Shown here piece by piece: positions 1 to 9,364 of a DNA stretch of 64,000 nt. Both the position numbers and the translations under genes were made by a program. The first letter of the stretch is position 1. Every line of letters starts with the position of its first letter. Source of the stretch: Prosthecobacter dejongeii (lineage in GTDB: Bacteria > Verrucomicrobiota > Verrucomicrobiia > Verrucomicrobiales > Verrucomicrobiaceae). Under the pieces are notes generated by a model that did no database searches, had not been told where the DNA came from, and saw only the letters and a list, made by a program, of their open reading frames with translations. Location of the stretch: NCBI RefSeq assembly GCF_014203045.1, contig NZ_JACHIF010000009.1, forward strand, positions 216,776-280,775, written 5' to 3'.

Positions 1-687
1 AAAACCACCACGCTGTGCAGCATGACGCAGACCATCGCCCGCGAGCGTTCCTGCAACATTGTCACCATCGAAGACCCCATCGAATTTGTCTTCCAGCACG
101 GCTCCAGCCTCATCCGCCAGCGTCAAGTCGGGTTTGATACCCACGAATTTGCCCGCGCCATGAAAAGCGCTCTCCGCCAGGATGTAAACGTCATTACCGT
201 CAGCGAGTTGCGAGATCTAGAAACCATGCGCACGGCACTCACCGCCGCTGAGACGGGACACCTGGTCATCAGCACGCTGCACACCATGGATGTGCCCAGC
301 ACCATCACGCGTATCCTCGACAGTTATCCCAAAGAGCAGCAGGACTACGTGGCCGCCCAGCTCAGCCACTGCCTGCGCGGGGTCATCAGCCAGCATTTGA
401 TCCGCCGGCCCGATGGTGAAGGCCGCGTCATGGCCACTGAGGTGATGATGATGAACAACGCCATCTCAAGTTGCATCCGTGACCAGCGCCTGCAACAACT
501 CCCGAGTTTGATCCAGATCGGCGGACGTGACGGCATGCACACCATTGACGACAGCCTTGTGCACCTGCTGTCCTATGATTTCATCACCATCGACGACTGC
601 CGTGCCCATTGTCGGGACTTCAGTTTCATCCAGGCCGGTTACGAAAAAATGAAGCGTGATCGCGAACTCGCAGCGAAGAGAAAATAA
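1..687 (+). CDS. PilT/GspE-family type IV pilus or secretion ATPase, 5'-truncated
   Basis: The reading frame is open from the first base and begins inside the Walker A motif (KTTTL), so the N-terminal half lies outside the window. What remains is the C-terminal ATPase core: the Asp box (VTIEDPIEFVF), a Walker B-like segment (VSELRDLETM), the His box (GHLVISTLHT) and a PilT-like C-terminal region ending in a basic tail. This layout is that of secretion/pilus ATPases that power pilus retraction or assembly at the inner membrane. PilT proteins normally have GEMRD at the Walker B site, whereas here it reads SELRD, so this may be a divergent PilT/PilU-like member rather than the main retraction motor. 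A type II secretion-type pseudopilin gene lies near the other end of the window but is not linked to it. Confidence 0.85.
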   Translation, partial: KTTTLCSMTQTIARERSCNIVTIEDPIEFVFQHGSSLIRQRQVGFDTHEFARAMKSALRQDVNVITVSELRDLETMRTALTAAETGHLVISTLHTMDVPSTITRILDSYPKEQQDYVAAQLSHCLRGVISQHLIRRPDGEGRVMATEVMMMNNAISSCIRDQRLQQLPSLIQIGGRDGMHTIDDSLVHLLSYDFITIDDCRAHCRDFSFIQAGYEKMKRDRELAAKRK

Positions 688-769
688 GATGTCTCTTTAG
701 CAGGTATCAGGCAGATTGCATCCCTGTGAAGGTTGATATGATTCCTCAATTGGGTTAGTCATCTGCCTG

Positions 770-3700
770 ATGCGTTTTCCAACCTTTTTGTTCGCCCTGG
801 CCATTGGGCTTTTTTGCGCCCATGCAGAAGCCAGCGAACCTGTCCGCCGAGTCATTGGCTTTGATCTTCCACATTTGGCGATTGCTGGGACGTCCTCTAA
901 CTTTCGGCCAGGCCTGATCGAACAGGGATTCCACCTCTCGACGCCAGAGGATGGCGTTTTTGTGCAAGGGCCCCTTTATAATTTTTCTCCGATCAACGGG
1001 GGCAATTACGCACGCTTCATCTCTGGCGCTGAGAATCTAAAAATTGTCCATAAAGACGGACTGCCATTCACCCCGCATCAGGTGGATCTGGCCGAGTATA
1101 GCGGAAGCCGCCCCGTGACTTTCGTAGGGAGAAAGGCAGACAACAGCACGATCACCGTTAGCTTCACCCTGGACGGGCAAAATGACGGCACCGGTCCTGT
1201 GGCAGACTTCGAAACCTTTGTCTTTCCAGCCAGCTTTGCCGAGATTGTTGAGCTGAGCGTGCCAGGAACGATCTATTATTTAGACAACCTTGTTGTTACG
1301 CCTCAGGGCATCGAAACGCCTGAACCAGCGCCTTTGACCCCACCTTTGGTGTATGACATCAACTGGAACGACCTACCTCACCGCCTAGATCAGCCATCGG
1401 CCATCGGTGGCCAACGATCCCCCAGCACCTCCGTTTTTGGAACTCAGTATGTGAGAAGTCAGATCGGCCCCTTGACCGACAGACCTTTGGAACTGGGCGG
1501 AGGTGAAGCTGTTTATGACCAGTTTGGCATGATCTTGTCCAGAAAAGCCGAGCGTTATGTCATGGAATTTGACATGACTCAGCTCGGCTCCAGTTCACTG
1601 GCAGTCTTCATGGATCATAGTCATGGGCTGCTAAGGACCGACTTCAACGCCAACGGCGGGGTGACATTCTATAGCGGGACGACTAATAACGTTTTCTCTG
1701 GCAGCAATTCAAACTCAAGCTACAGCCCCCGCGCCATCACCCACTGCACCATGGATTTTGATCTGGCCAACAGACGCGCCCAGATTGTCATTAACGGGAC
1801 CAAAGTCGCCGAATGGGTCATGAATCGTCTGCCAGACCTCGATTTGAGGCAATTCCGTTTCAGTCTCTCGGGCGCTGACATCGTCGGCATCGATAACATC
1901 AAGATCAGCGCCTTCGGTGTCTCACCGCTTCAGGTATCGCCCTCTGAGCTTAACTTCCACACGGTTTCTGTCGGAAGCAGTCAAACCCGTTCCTTCAGTG
2001 TCACCAACATCAGTGACGAAGATTTAACGATCACGCGGATGACGTCGAGTTCCAGTGTTTTCACCCTCGAAACTCCTCTCCCCTTGCTTATCCCTGCCAG
2101 AGAATCGTCTGTCTTAACCGTTAAGGCAGCTCCCACATCAGGCGAAACCTTCTCAGGTATTTTGGACCTGCAGGCAGGGCCACACATGGCTTCGCTCTCA
2201 GCCTCAGTCACTGGATTTCAGCAGATCCTACCTGGGAATTTTTCACTGCATCCTAGCACTCAGGTGATGACTGAGCGCCAGTTTGTCACGCTCACCTCCA
2301 TCTATGAAGGAACAGGAGTGAGCCACTATGAATGGACGTTGAATGGCACACCGATTCCCAATTCGAGAACGCACAATCACCAAATTACATCGGCCACGCT
2401 GGCCAATGCTGGCCTCTACCAAGTGGCCGCTGTTCTCATCAACGGTCGGAGGGTTTTTTCAAAGGAGGCCAACATCGCAGTGGTTAGGCATGATACGATC
2501 AATCGCACGATCGCTTTAGGTGGGCGGGTTGAGCTTGTCTGCACGGCTGCTGGCTCACGGCTGATTTATGAATGGAGGCGCAATGGTGAGTTAATCCAGA
2601 CAACTTCAGGCCCTGTGTCCGCAAATGGCTCTAGTTTAGTCCTCCATCCCGTCGGGCTGTCTTCGGAGGGGCACTACACCTGCAATGTCTCCATTCGCAA
2701 TTTCGGAGGCAGTCCTTCCGCCAGTGTGCGAGGCATGGATGCAAACCTATCGGTTCTACTACCACCCCGGATTCTAACTGACAAACTCCCGCACGTGCGG
2801 GTGGGGGATTACACCAGCTTCCAACTTCGCACGTCTTCAGCCTCGACCTTCTTTAGCGCTTCAGGTTTACCCTCCGGTATCATTTTGGATCCCTGGAGTG
2901 GGAGGGTTTTCGGACGGCCTGAATTAGCTATTACCTCTGATCCTTCACATCCGGATCGGGCAACCCCATATCGGGTGACATTCACTGCCTACAATGAGAG
3001 CGGCGCAGGACCTGCCGTGGAACTCGAGTGGTGGATCCATCCGAAACCACAGACCCGTAACTTTGCCGGACTCATTGATCGAGAAAAGCTCTCGATGGAT
3101 TCCTCGGGGTTAGGAGGTCGTTTTACTTTGAGCATCACGGCCAAAGGCAGTTTGACAGGTTCGATGGTCCTTGCAGGCAAATCTTTTCCAGTGATCGGCA
3201 GCCCAAGCTACAATAACGATGACGGTGCGCTGGAAGGGGAGCTCCACTTTAACAAATCCGCTAAAAGTGGACCCATCTTCGTGCGCATCCATCCCGATGG
3301 GAGAGTCACTTCTGGATCAAACCCCTCGACACCCGATGGTGTTTTAGAAGGCGGCCAAATCCTATCGAAAGCCGCTGCCAAGCAGCACCAGGGCCTCTAT
3401 CCCGCCGCACTCCTGCCAGAAGTATCACAAACGATGCTTGAAGATGAGGTCACAATACCCGGAGGTCTCGGATATCTATCTTTCAAGGCGAGTGCGACAG
3501 GGACTGTCACCTATTCTGGCCGTCTGGGAGATGGCACCCAAGTGACTGGCAGTCATCCTCTGATCATTCACCCCGAAGATCCCGAAGCAGCGAGGCTTCC
3601 GATTTACCTGATGCCTCAGGCGCAGCGCAGTTTCTTTTCCGGGTGGGTCTCCTATGCCAAGGCTCAGGTGGATGGAAATCTGGAATGGGCCAAACAGCCA

Positions 3701-4147
3701 CATGTCAAAAACACCACCTATCGCGAAGGTTTTCTCCTCCAGTCCCTCCAGGTGATCGGCAGCCGTCACGTGGCGCCTGCACCGGGCCAGACGTTGATGA
3801 ATTTGGGTGACACGGTTCATCACCTTGAATTGAGCAGCCCTGGCCTTCCAGGACCTGTGACGAAAACACTGCAAGTTCAGCCCAATCACAGAGCGACCAT
3901 CACAGGCCAAGGAGCACCGACTGGCGTGGTCATGACCATCAGCCCCTCCACTTCCTTGTTCAGTGGGAGTTATGTCTCTGGAAAATATCGCGGCTATCCT
4001 ATCAAAGCCACCTTCCAGGGCGTCTTCGTCCCGAGACTTGGGCAAGGTGTGGGGACGATCCTAAGCCTCTCCGAAGAGAGCCTGAAACTTAACCTGACGT
4101 CTCCCACATTGGATGTCGGCCAAGTCCGAATCTTCCCGGCGAAGTGA
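770..4147 (+). CDS. Giant secreted multidomain protein with Ig-like and HYDIN-like domains
   Basis: An 1125-residue exported protein with a clear signal peptide (MRFPTFLFALAIGLFCAHAEA). Regions in order: a beta-rich N-terminal part; a LamG/jelly-roll-like segment around 190-380; a HYDIN/'choice-of-anchor D'-like domain near 383-480 (SPSELNFHTVSVGSSQTRSF); two Ig-like domains near 485-680, the second with the classic ending GHYTCNVS; a putative-Ig domain near 690-780 (SGLPSGIILDPWSGRVFGRP); and a C-terminal region with two related beta-rich blocks (GRFTLSITAKGSLTGS and GYLSFKASATGTVTYSG). No catalytic motif was found, so adhesion or surface binding is the likely role, by inference. It stands alone and is followed by a hairpin shared with lepA. 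Confidence 0.8.
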   Translation: MRFPTFLFALAIGLFCAHAEASEPVRRVIGFDLPHLAIAGTSSNFRPGLIEQGFHLSTPEDGVFVQGPLYNFSPINGGNYARFISGAENLKIVHKDGLPFTPHQVDLAEYSGSRPVTFVGRKADNSTITVSFTLDGQNDGTGPVADFETFVFPASFAEIVELSVPGTIYYLDNLVVTPQGIETPEPAPLTPPLVYDINWNDLPHRLDQPSAIGGQRSPSTSVFGTQYVRSQIGPLTDRPLELGGGEAVYDQFGMILSRKAERYVMEFDMTQLGSSSLAVFMDHSHGLLRTDFNANGGVTFYSGTTNNVFSGSNSNSSYSPRAITHCTMDFDLANRRAQIVINGTKVAEWVMNRLPDLDLRQFRFSLSGADIVGIDNIKISAFGVSPLQVSPSELNFHTVSVGSSQTRSFSVTNISDEDLTITRMTSSSSVFTLETPLPLLIPARESSVLTVKAAPTSGETFSGILDLQAGPHMASLSASVTGFQQILPGNFSLHPSTQVMTERQFVTLTSIYEGTGVSHYEWTLNGTPIPNSRTHNHQITSATLANAGLYQVAAVLINGRRVFSKEANIAVVRHDTINRTIALGGRVELVCTAAGSRLIYEWRRNGELIQTTSGPVSANGSSLVLHPVGLSSEGHYTCNVSIRNFGGSPSASVRGMDANLSVLLPPRILTDKLPHVRVGDYTSFQLRTSSASTFFSASGLPSGIILDPWSGRVFGRPELAITSDPSHPDRATPYRVTFTAYNESGAGPAVELEWWIHPKPQTRNFAGLIDREKLSMDSSGLGGRFTLSITAKGSLTGSMVLAGKSFPVIGSPSYNNDDGALEGELHFNKSAKSGPIFVRIHPDGRVTSGSNPSTPDGVLEGGQILSKAAAKQHQGLYPAALLPEVSQTMLEDEVTIPGGLGYLSFKASATGTVTYSGRLGDGTQVTGSHPLIIHPEDPEAARLPIYLMPQAQRSFFSGWVSYAKAQVDGNLEWAKQPHVKNTTYREGFLLQSLQVIGSRHVAPAPGQTLMNLGDTVHHLELSSPGLPGPVTKTLQVQPNHRATITGQGAPTGVVMTISPSTSLFSGSYVSGKYRGYPIKATFQGVFVPRLGQGVGTILSLSEESLKLNLTSPTLDVGQVRIFPAK

Positions 4148-4148
4148 C

Positions 4149-4180
4149 AAAAAAGCCGAGATGCTTCGCGCATCTCGGCT
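4149..4180 (-). terminator. Rho-independent terminator of lepA
   Basis: A perfect 11-bp stem (AGCCGAGATGC / GCATCTCGGCT) with a 5-base loop. Read on the minus strand it is followed by a run of six T, and it sits just beyond the lepA stop. On the plus strand there is no T-run, so it primarily serves lepA, although the hairpin also lies just after the convergent gene. Confidence 0.85.
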
Positions 4181-4195
4181 CTGTGTTAAGGGGAA

Positions 4196-5992
4196 TCAGT
4201 TTGTCTTCAGTACCTCGATGAACGCCTCTTGCGGGATGTTCACGCGACCAATGGACTTCATGCGCTTTTTACCTTCCTTCTGTTTTTCCAGAAGCTTGCG
4301 CTTACGGGAAATGTCACCGCCATAGCACTTGGCGGTCACATCTTTACGCAGGGCGCTGATGGATTCACGGGCGATCACTTTGCCACCGATGGCAGCCTGG
4401 ATGGCGACAACGAAAAGCTGCTGGGGAATGACTTCTTTAAGCTTGGCCGCAAGCTGGCGGCCGCGGGCCTCAGCCTTGCCTCGGTGCACGATGCAGGAGA
4501 AAGCATCCACGGGCTCGCCTGCGATGAGCATGTCCATCTTCACAAGGTCATCTGCTTTATAGCCAGCGTGCTCGTAGTCCATGCTGCCGTAACCACGGGT
4601 CAGGGACTTGAGCTTGTCATTGAAGTCCACTAGGATCTCATTGAGCGGGATCACGGTGTGCAGCAGCACGCGGCGGTCATCCAGGGTCTCGGTGTTATTC
4701 ACCTGCCCGCGCTTGTCCATGACCAGTTGCATGATGTCGCCGATGTATTCATTCGGGATCATCACGAAAACTTTCACGATTGGCTCGCGAATTTCATCAA
4801 TCTCGTTGGCTGGGGGTAGGAAGCTCGGGTTATCCACCAGGATCTCCGTGCCATCCGTTTTGCGGAGTTCGTAAATAACAGACGGGTATGTCGAAATCAC
4901 GTCCATGTTGAACTCACGACGCAGACGCTCCTGAACGATTTCCATGTGCAGGAGTCCGAGGAAACCACAGCGGAAACCGAAGCCCAGCGCGGCAGAACTT
5001 TCCGCCATGAAGGTAAAGGCGGCGTCATTGATCTGCAGCTTGCCCACGGCCAGCTTCAGCGCCTCAAAGTCATCCGTGCTGATGGGATAAATGCCGCTGA
5101 AGACTAGGGGGTGAATCTCCTTGAAACCCGGCAGCGGCTCGGGCGCAGGCTTGCGCGACTCTGTCAGCGTATCGCCGATCTTCACATCGGCCGTCGTTTT
5201 TACGTTAGCGATGATGTATCCCACGTCGCCAGCTTCCAGCTTATCGCAGGCCACCATCTTGGGCCGGAAGGTGCCCACTTCCTTGATTTCAGAATCATTG
5301 CCAGAAGCCATGAGGCGCACCTTTTGACCACGCACAATGGAGCCCGACATCACGCGAACGTAACTGATAACACCGCGATAGGGATCGAAAACAGAATCAA
5401 AGACCGAAGCGCGCAGGTAGCCATCTCCGGGTTCCTTCGGTGGCGGAACGAATGCGACAATGGCTTCTAAAATGTCTGTGATACCGATGCCCATCTTGGC
5501 ACTGGCGGAAACGGCTTCATCAGCAGGGAGCTGAAGGATTTCCTCAAGTTGCTTCTTCACCTTGTCCACGTCGGCATTCGGCAGGTCAATTTTATTGATG
5601 ACCGGGATGACGTGGAGATTTTGCTGGAGAGCGAGATTCAAGTTCGCCACGGTCTGGGCTTCCACGCCCTGGCTGGCATCCACTAGCAAGAGGGCACCTT
5701 CACAAGCAGCGAGGGAACGGCTGACTTCATAGCTGAAGTCCACGTGCCCCGGGGTGTCCAGCAGGTTGAGCTTATAGACTTGGCCGTCTTTGGCCTTGTA
5801 ATTCATGCACACGGGATGCGCCTTGATGGTGATACCACGTTCACGCTCCAGGTCCATGCTGTCCAAAAGCTGGTCCTGTTGCTGCCGCTGCGTGATGGTC
5901 TGGGTAGCCTCCAGCAGACGGTCGGAAAGAGTGGTCTTTCCGTGGTCAATGTGAGCAATGATGGAGAAATTGCGGGTGCGTTCGATGGACAT
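4196..5992 (-). CDS. lepA: Elongation factor 4 (LepA)
   Basis: A 598-residue ribosome-associated GTPase that back-translocates stalled ribosomes. It has the usual LepA length and starts with the conserved [20 protein letters not shown], which carries the G1 P-loop [16 protein letters not shown] (G3) and NKIDLPNAD (G4) follow. The C-terminal LepA-specific domain is present ([40 protein letters not shown]), which distinguishes it from EF-G. No Shine-Dalgarno precedes the ATG. It is divergent from the UPF0261 gene and ends at a strong hairpin. Confidence 0.98.
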   Translation of the reverse strand: MSIERTRNFSIIAHIDHGKTTLSDRLLEATQTITQRQQQDQLLDSMDLERERGITIKAHPVCMNYKAKDGQVYKLNLLDTPGHVDFSYEVSRSLAACEGALLLVDASQGVEAQTVANLNLALQQNLHVIPVINKIDLPNADVDKVKKQLEEILQLPADEAVSASAKMGIGITDILEAIVAFVPPPKEPGDGYLRASVFDSVFDPYRGVISYVRVMSGSIVRGQKVRLMASGNDSEIKEVGTFRPKMVACDKLEAGDVGYIIANVKTTADVKIGDTLTESRKPAPEPLPGFKEIHPLVFSGIYPISTDDFEALKLAVGKLQINDAAFTFMAESSAALGFGFRCGFLGLLHMEIVQERLRREFNMDVISTYPSVIYELRKTDGTEILVDNPSFLPPANEIDEIREPIVKVFVMIPNEYIGDIMQLVMDKRGQVNNTETLDDRRVLLHTVIPLNEILVDFNDKLKSLTRGYGSMDYEHAGYKADDLVKMDMLIAGEPVDAFSCIVHRGKAEARGRQLAAKLKEVIPQQLFVVAIQAAIGGKVIARESISALRKDVTAKCYGGDISRKRKLLEKQKEGKKRMKSIGRVNIPQEAFIEVLKTN

Positions 5993-6148
5993 CAGAAAAG
6001 AGTCGGCTGGGGGATAGACTCCCTAACCCCGAGTCGCGAAAGGGTCAAGGTCGGCCCGCAGGGAGTGTCGCAGTCGCTTTTTGCCCAGATTTCGGGCATC
6101 TGCCTCTTCCGCGTTGCTTTCAGATAGCCAGATGCGGCTTTCAGTGCC

Positions 6149-6178
6149 TTGACGCCCCTCGCCTTTTACCGCTAAAAC
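6149..6178 (+). promoter_or_regulatory. Candidate sigma70 promoter of the UPF0261 gene
   Basis: TTGACG, an 18-base spacer and TAAAAC. The -10 hexamer ends 9 bases before the ATG, so the transcript would be nearly leaderless. This rests on motif match only. Confidence 0.35.
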
Positions 6179-6187
6179 GACCGCATT

Positions 6188-7393
6188 ATGGCCACCATCG
6201 CCGTTCTCGGCACACTCGATACCAAGGGACAGGAGCATGCCTACGTGGCGGAACTCATCCGCCAACGCGGGCACGAAACCCTGCTGATTGATACCGGCAG
6301 CGGCAGCGCGCCCACCGTTTCACCCGACATTTCCCGGCAGGAAGTCGCCGCCGCAGGGGCCATTGATCTGGCCGGAATCCTCACCCGCCAAGATCGTGGC
6401 GAGGCCGTGACGGCCATGGCGGAAGCTTCAGCCAAGCTCCTTGCGAGCCTCGTTGCCTCTGGCCGCATTCAGGGGGTCATCTCCCTGGGCGGCGGCGGTG
6501 GCACGGCGATCAGCACCACGGCCATGCGTGCCCTACCCATCGGTTTCCCGAAGGTCATGGTCTCCACCCTCGCTGCGGGCAATGTCGCACCCTACGTTGG
6601 CACGAAGGACATCGTCATGATCCCCAGCATCGTGGATGTCTCCGGCATCAATCGCCTGTCCCGCACCCTCCTGGCCCGTGCTGCCGGGGCCATCTGCGGC
6701 ATGGTGGAAATGGAAATCCCGGCAGCGGAGGACAAGCCCCTCATTGCCGCCTCCATGTTTGGCAACACCACCGAGTGCGTGAACGCAGCCAAAGCCATCC
6801 TCGAAAAAGCTGGGTATGAAGTCCTCGTCTTCGCCGCTACCGGCACCGGGGGCCGCATCATGGAAAGTCTCATCGAAAGTGGCCTCATTACTGGCGTTCT
6901 GGACATCACCACCACAGAATGGGCGGATGAACTCGTCGGTGGGGTCCTCAATGCTGGCCCGCATCGGCTGGAAGCCGCAGGCAAAGCCGGCACCCCCGCC
7001 ATCGTCACCCCCGGTTGCCTGGACATGGTGAACTTTGGCGAGCCCGCGAGCATCCCAGACAAGTTCAAAGATCGGCTCTTCTACCAGCACAATCCCCAGG
7101 TCACCCTCATGCGAACCTCGCCCGAGGAATGCGCCAAACTGGGCCGCATCCTAGCCGAGAAGGTCAATGCCTACACCGGCCCCGTTACCGTGCTTCTCCC
7201 GCTGAAAGCCATCAGCGTCATCAGCGCACCTGGCAAACCATTCCATGATCCAGCGGCTGACACGGCTCTGTTTACCGCCATCAAATCCCACCTTCGCACC
7301 GACATCCCGATCATTGAGATGGAATGCGCGATCAATGCCCCCGAGTTCTCGGCGGCGTGTGTTGAGGCGTTGTTAGCCGCTTTACCCAAGTAG
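6188..7393 (+). CDS. UPF0261 / Tm-1-like ATP-binding domain protein
   Basis: A 401-residue cytoplasmic protein with the full UPF0261 layout. The N-terminal Rossmann-like half opens with IAVLGTLDTKGQEHAYVAEL and contains a glycine-rich loop (ISLGGGGGTAISTTAMR). The C-terminal half contains VFAATGTGGRIMESLIESG and a conserved histidine-rich active-site-like stretch (KDRLFYQHNPQVTLMRTSPEE). The family is related to the N-terminal part of the tomato Tm-1 resistance protein. Its enzymatic role in bacteria is not settled. It stands alone, divergent from lepA and upstream of nagZ, with no obvious Shine-Dalgarno. Confidence 0.9.
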   Translation: MATIAVLGTLDTKGQEHAYVAELIRQRGHETLLIDTGSGSAPTVSPDISRQEVAAAGAIDLAGILTRQDRGEAVTAMAEASAKLLASLVASGRIQGVISLGGGGGTAISTTAMRALPIGFPKVMVSTLAAGNVAPYVGTKDIVMIPSIVDVSGINRLSRTLLARAAGAICGMVEMEIPAAEDKPLIAASMFGNTTECVNAAKAILEKAGYEVLVFAATGTGGRIMESLIESGLITGVLDITTTEWADELVGGVLNAGPHRLEAAGKAGTPAIVTPGCLDMVNFGEPASIPDKFKDRLFYQHNPQVTLMRTSPEECAKLGRILAEKVNAYTGPVTVLLPLKAISVISAPGKPFHDPAADTALFTAIKSHLRTDIPIIEMECAINAPEFSAACVEALLAALPK

Positions 7394-7439
7394 AGACTGA
7401 TTTGCCTATCACTCTCATCTCCGCTCTTGACGGGTTCCT

Positions 7440-7481
7440 AAAAACTGAGCACTGCACACAGAATACTGGAAACTGAACACC
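7440..7481. repeat. Single arm of a dispersed 'cactg/cagaa' intergenic repeat
   Basis: Low-complexity sequence built from approximate 9-10 base units (ACTGAGCAC, TGCACACAGAA, TACTGGAA, ACTGAACAC). It resembles the arms of the two palindromic repeats near 11.0 and 11.9 kb but no opposing arm is visible here. It fills most of the gap before nagZ. Confidence 0.45.
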
Positions 7482-7491
7482 GCTGCCCACC

Positions 7492-8589
7492 ATGTCCCTC
7501 GGCCAACTCCTCCTCACCGGCGTTCCCGGTCCTGAACTCGATTCTGAAACCGCCGCTCGTTTCAAGAAGCTGCAACCCGGTGGATTCATCCTCTTTGGCC
7601 GCAACATCATCTCGCCGGAGCAGGTGCGGAAGCTGATTGATGATCTGCGCGATCTTTCGGACATCGAGCCCTTCATCACCATTGACCAGGAAGGAGGCCG
7701 CGTGTCCCGCCTGCGCCTCATCGGCGAGGAGCCGCCGAATGCCCAGTCCCTGCGTGACAAAGGCGATGTGAAACTCATCAAGCAGCATGGCAAGCTCACG
7801 GGCCAGATTTTGCGTCTATTTGGCTTCAATCTGGATCTCTGCCCTGTGTTGGACATCTCTTACGACGACACCGCAGACAACTCCCTCAAAGGCCGCTGCT
7901 GGGGCCGCGATCCTCAACAAGTCATCAACAACGCCGGCGTCTTTAACCGTGCCATGCGGGGGGAAGGCATCCTGAGCTGTGCCAAACACTTCCCAGGTTA
8001 CGGCCCGGCCGAGTGCGATCCACATGAGTTCCTGCCCGTCATCGGCAAATCCCATCCGGAGATGCTGGAGTCCGAGCTGCTGCCCTACACCGCCCTGCTG
8101 CCGGAGATTGACAGCGTGATGACCTGCCACAGCAACTACACGGCGTACGATCCCGACCGTCCTCGCTGGCCCGCCAGCCTCAGTCACAATGTGTGCACCA
8201 AATTGTTACGTGATCAGTTAGGCTTCGAAGGCCTGGCCATGACCGATGACCTGGACATGGGCGCCATTCTCAATGAGGTGACCTTTGAGCAAGCCATCCA
8301 GGAAGCCGTGCGCGCTGGGAACGATCTTGTCATGATCTGCCATCGCCTAGAGATGGTCGAACTCGCCCGCCAGCACCTCGAAGGTGTGGAGGCCCCCATC
8401 CTTCACGATGCCCTCGTCCGCATCGAGAAGACCAAAAAGCGCCTCGTCGCTCCCGATCCTTTCAGCCTCGACCGCTTCGCCAAAATCAATCGCGACATTT
8501 GGGACCTCCGCGTAGCTACGCTGGGGGAAGAACTCGCCCAGAACAAGAGCGTAGAAGATGGAAAACGCTCACCGGTGGAGCTGTACTAA
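7492..8589 (+). CDS. nagZ: Beta-N-acetylhexosaminidase, GH3 (NagZ type)
   Basis: A 365-residue glycoside hydrolase family 3 enzyme without a signal peptide. The expected role is cytosolic release of GlcNAc from anhydro-muropeptides during cell-wall recycling. Visible hallmarks are DQEGGRVSR (residues 65-73), KHFPGYG (165-171) followed by the Asp176-x-His178 dyad that acts as general acid in NagZ enzymes, and MTDDLDMGAI carrying the nucleophilic aspartate. Only the catalytic TIM-barrel domain is present, as in NagZ rather than the longer beta-glucosidases. The usual KHFPGHG is KHFPGYG here. No Shine-Dalgarno is seen; a repeat arm fills the upstream gap. Confidence 0.92.
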   Translation: MSLGQLLLTGVPGPELDSETAARFKKLQPGGFILFGRNIISPEQVRKLIDDLRDLSDIEPFITIDQEGGRVSRLRLIGEEPPNAQSLRDKGDVKLIKQHGKLTGQILRLFGFNLDLCPVLDISYDDTADNSLKGRCWGRDPQQVINNAGVFNRAMRGEGILSCAKHFPGYGPAECDPHEFLPVIGKSHPEMLESELLPYTALLPEIDSVMTCHSNYTAYDPDRPRWPASLSHNVCTKLLRDQLGFEGLAMTDDLDMGAILNEVTFEQAIQEAVRAGNDLVMICHRLEMVELARQHLEGVEAPILHDALVRIEKTKKRLVAPDPFSLDRFAKINRDIWDLRVATLGEELAQNKSVEDGKRSPVELY

Positions 8590-8591
8590 AA

Positions 8592-8669
8592 AGCAGCCAC
8601 GCAGGAACGACCGATTCGGTAGAATCATGAATAATTTTATCCATGATTTTACCCAGCCATAAGGCTGCT
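8592..8669. other. Nested inverted repeats between nagZ and the DUF2442 gene
   Basis: An outer 7-bp pair (AGCAGCC / GGCTGCT) encloses an inner 7-bp pair (AATCATG / CATGATT) around an AT-rich loop. It lies between two converging genes and may act as a bidirectional terminator, though the T-runs are poor. Confidence 0.35.
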
Positions 8670-8703
8670 CTCGTCCGACACAGAACGAATCATCTCCTGT
8701 TTC

Positions 8704-8988
8704 TCAGCCTATGAACCCCTGCTGAGCATAGCGGCGCAACGTTTCTGGGGCAATATCGTAGCCATTTGGCCAGGAAACAATTCCGTAGGCTAAGTAAGCC
8801 TCGGCAAACAAACCAGGATCAGACAAAGCACGGCGGAGTGGTCCGCCTTCATTCCCGTAATCCGCAAAATCCAGATCTGACACATAACCATCGCGAAAAT
8901 GCAGACTCACCCGATGCGGGCCAGTCACCCGCAATGAAGAGACTTCACAGGCTTCCAGGGACACAGGAGTAGTTGTAATGATGCTCAT
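8704..8988 (-). CDS. DUF2442 family protein
   Basis: A 94-residue protein matching the DUF2442 pattern: an N-terminal beta strand (VSSLRVTGPHRVSLHFRDG), then FADYG, GGPLRRALSDPGLFAEAY and a C-terminal WPNGYDIAPETL motif. The function of the family is unknown; it is often encoded next to DUF4160 proteins, as here, where it lies 28 bases downstream on the same strand. Such small paired genes are sometimes discussed as toxin-antitoxin-like modules, but nothing in this sequence proves that. Confidence 0.85.
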   Translation of the reverse strand: MSIITTTPVSLEACEVSSLRVTGPHRVSLHFRDGYVSDLDFADYGNEGGPLRRALSDPGLFAEAYLAYGIVSWPNGYDIAPETLRRYAQQGFIG

Positions 8989-9016
8989 GAGGGTCAGGTA
9001 AGTGGTGGGATACGCT

Positions 9017-9250
9017 TCAGGGGAAGATGGTGCTCGGCCAAATCCCAGTTTCGGCCAACTCTGCTGGATGCAAGGTCACCCACTCCCGAATCAGTTGCTG
9101 AGCTTGGCCAGAGAAAGAACCTTCCATCAATCCGCCATCCAGAGTAAATGCAGCACGTTCGCCTTCATAACGTGCATGAAAGTGCGGAGGAAGATGGTCG
9201 TCATAAAACATCTCAACTCGGATTCCAAAGAACCGACTGATTTCGGGCAT
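9017..9250 (-). CDS. DUF4160 family protein
   Basis: A 77-residue protein with the DUF4160 hallmarks: PEISRFFGIRVEMFYDDH near the start, then the HPPHFHARY-type box, here LPPHFHARYEGERAAF, and a C-terminal helix ending in WVTLHPAEL. It is the first gene of a two-gene unit with the downstream DUF2442 gene. The function is unknown; the conserved histidines suggest a metal- or nucleotide-related role, but this is a guess. Confidence 0.88.
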   Translation of the reverse strand: MPEISRFFGIRVEMFYDDHLPPHFHARYEGERAAFTLDGGLMEGSFSGQAQQLIREWVTLHPAELAETGIWPSTIFP

Positions 9251-9310
9251 ACTCCAAAACCTGCCGTAAAAATCCTGAGGAGCAACTTTGGATTTAATGG
9301 CAATTCCCGC

Positions 9311-9331
9311 TCACATTTCCCTGCAATGTGA
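9311..9331. other. Perfect 7-bp inverted repeat upstream of a sulfatase gene
   Basis: TCACATT, 7 bases, AATGTGA. It sits 33 bases before the sulfatase start and could be an operator or a 5'-leader hairpin. No regulator is encoded next to it. Confidence 0.35.
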
Positions 9332-9364
9332 ACCCCGTCCCCGTCGTTACCAGATTCTCTGACC

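Noticed and set aside
3476..4045. Open frame of 189 codons on the minus strand inside the giant secreted protein
   Set aside because: Antisense shadow without a leader or motif; the plus-strand protein has domain structure throughout.
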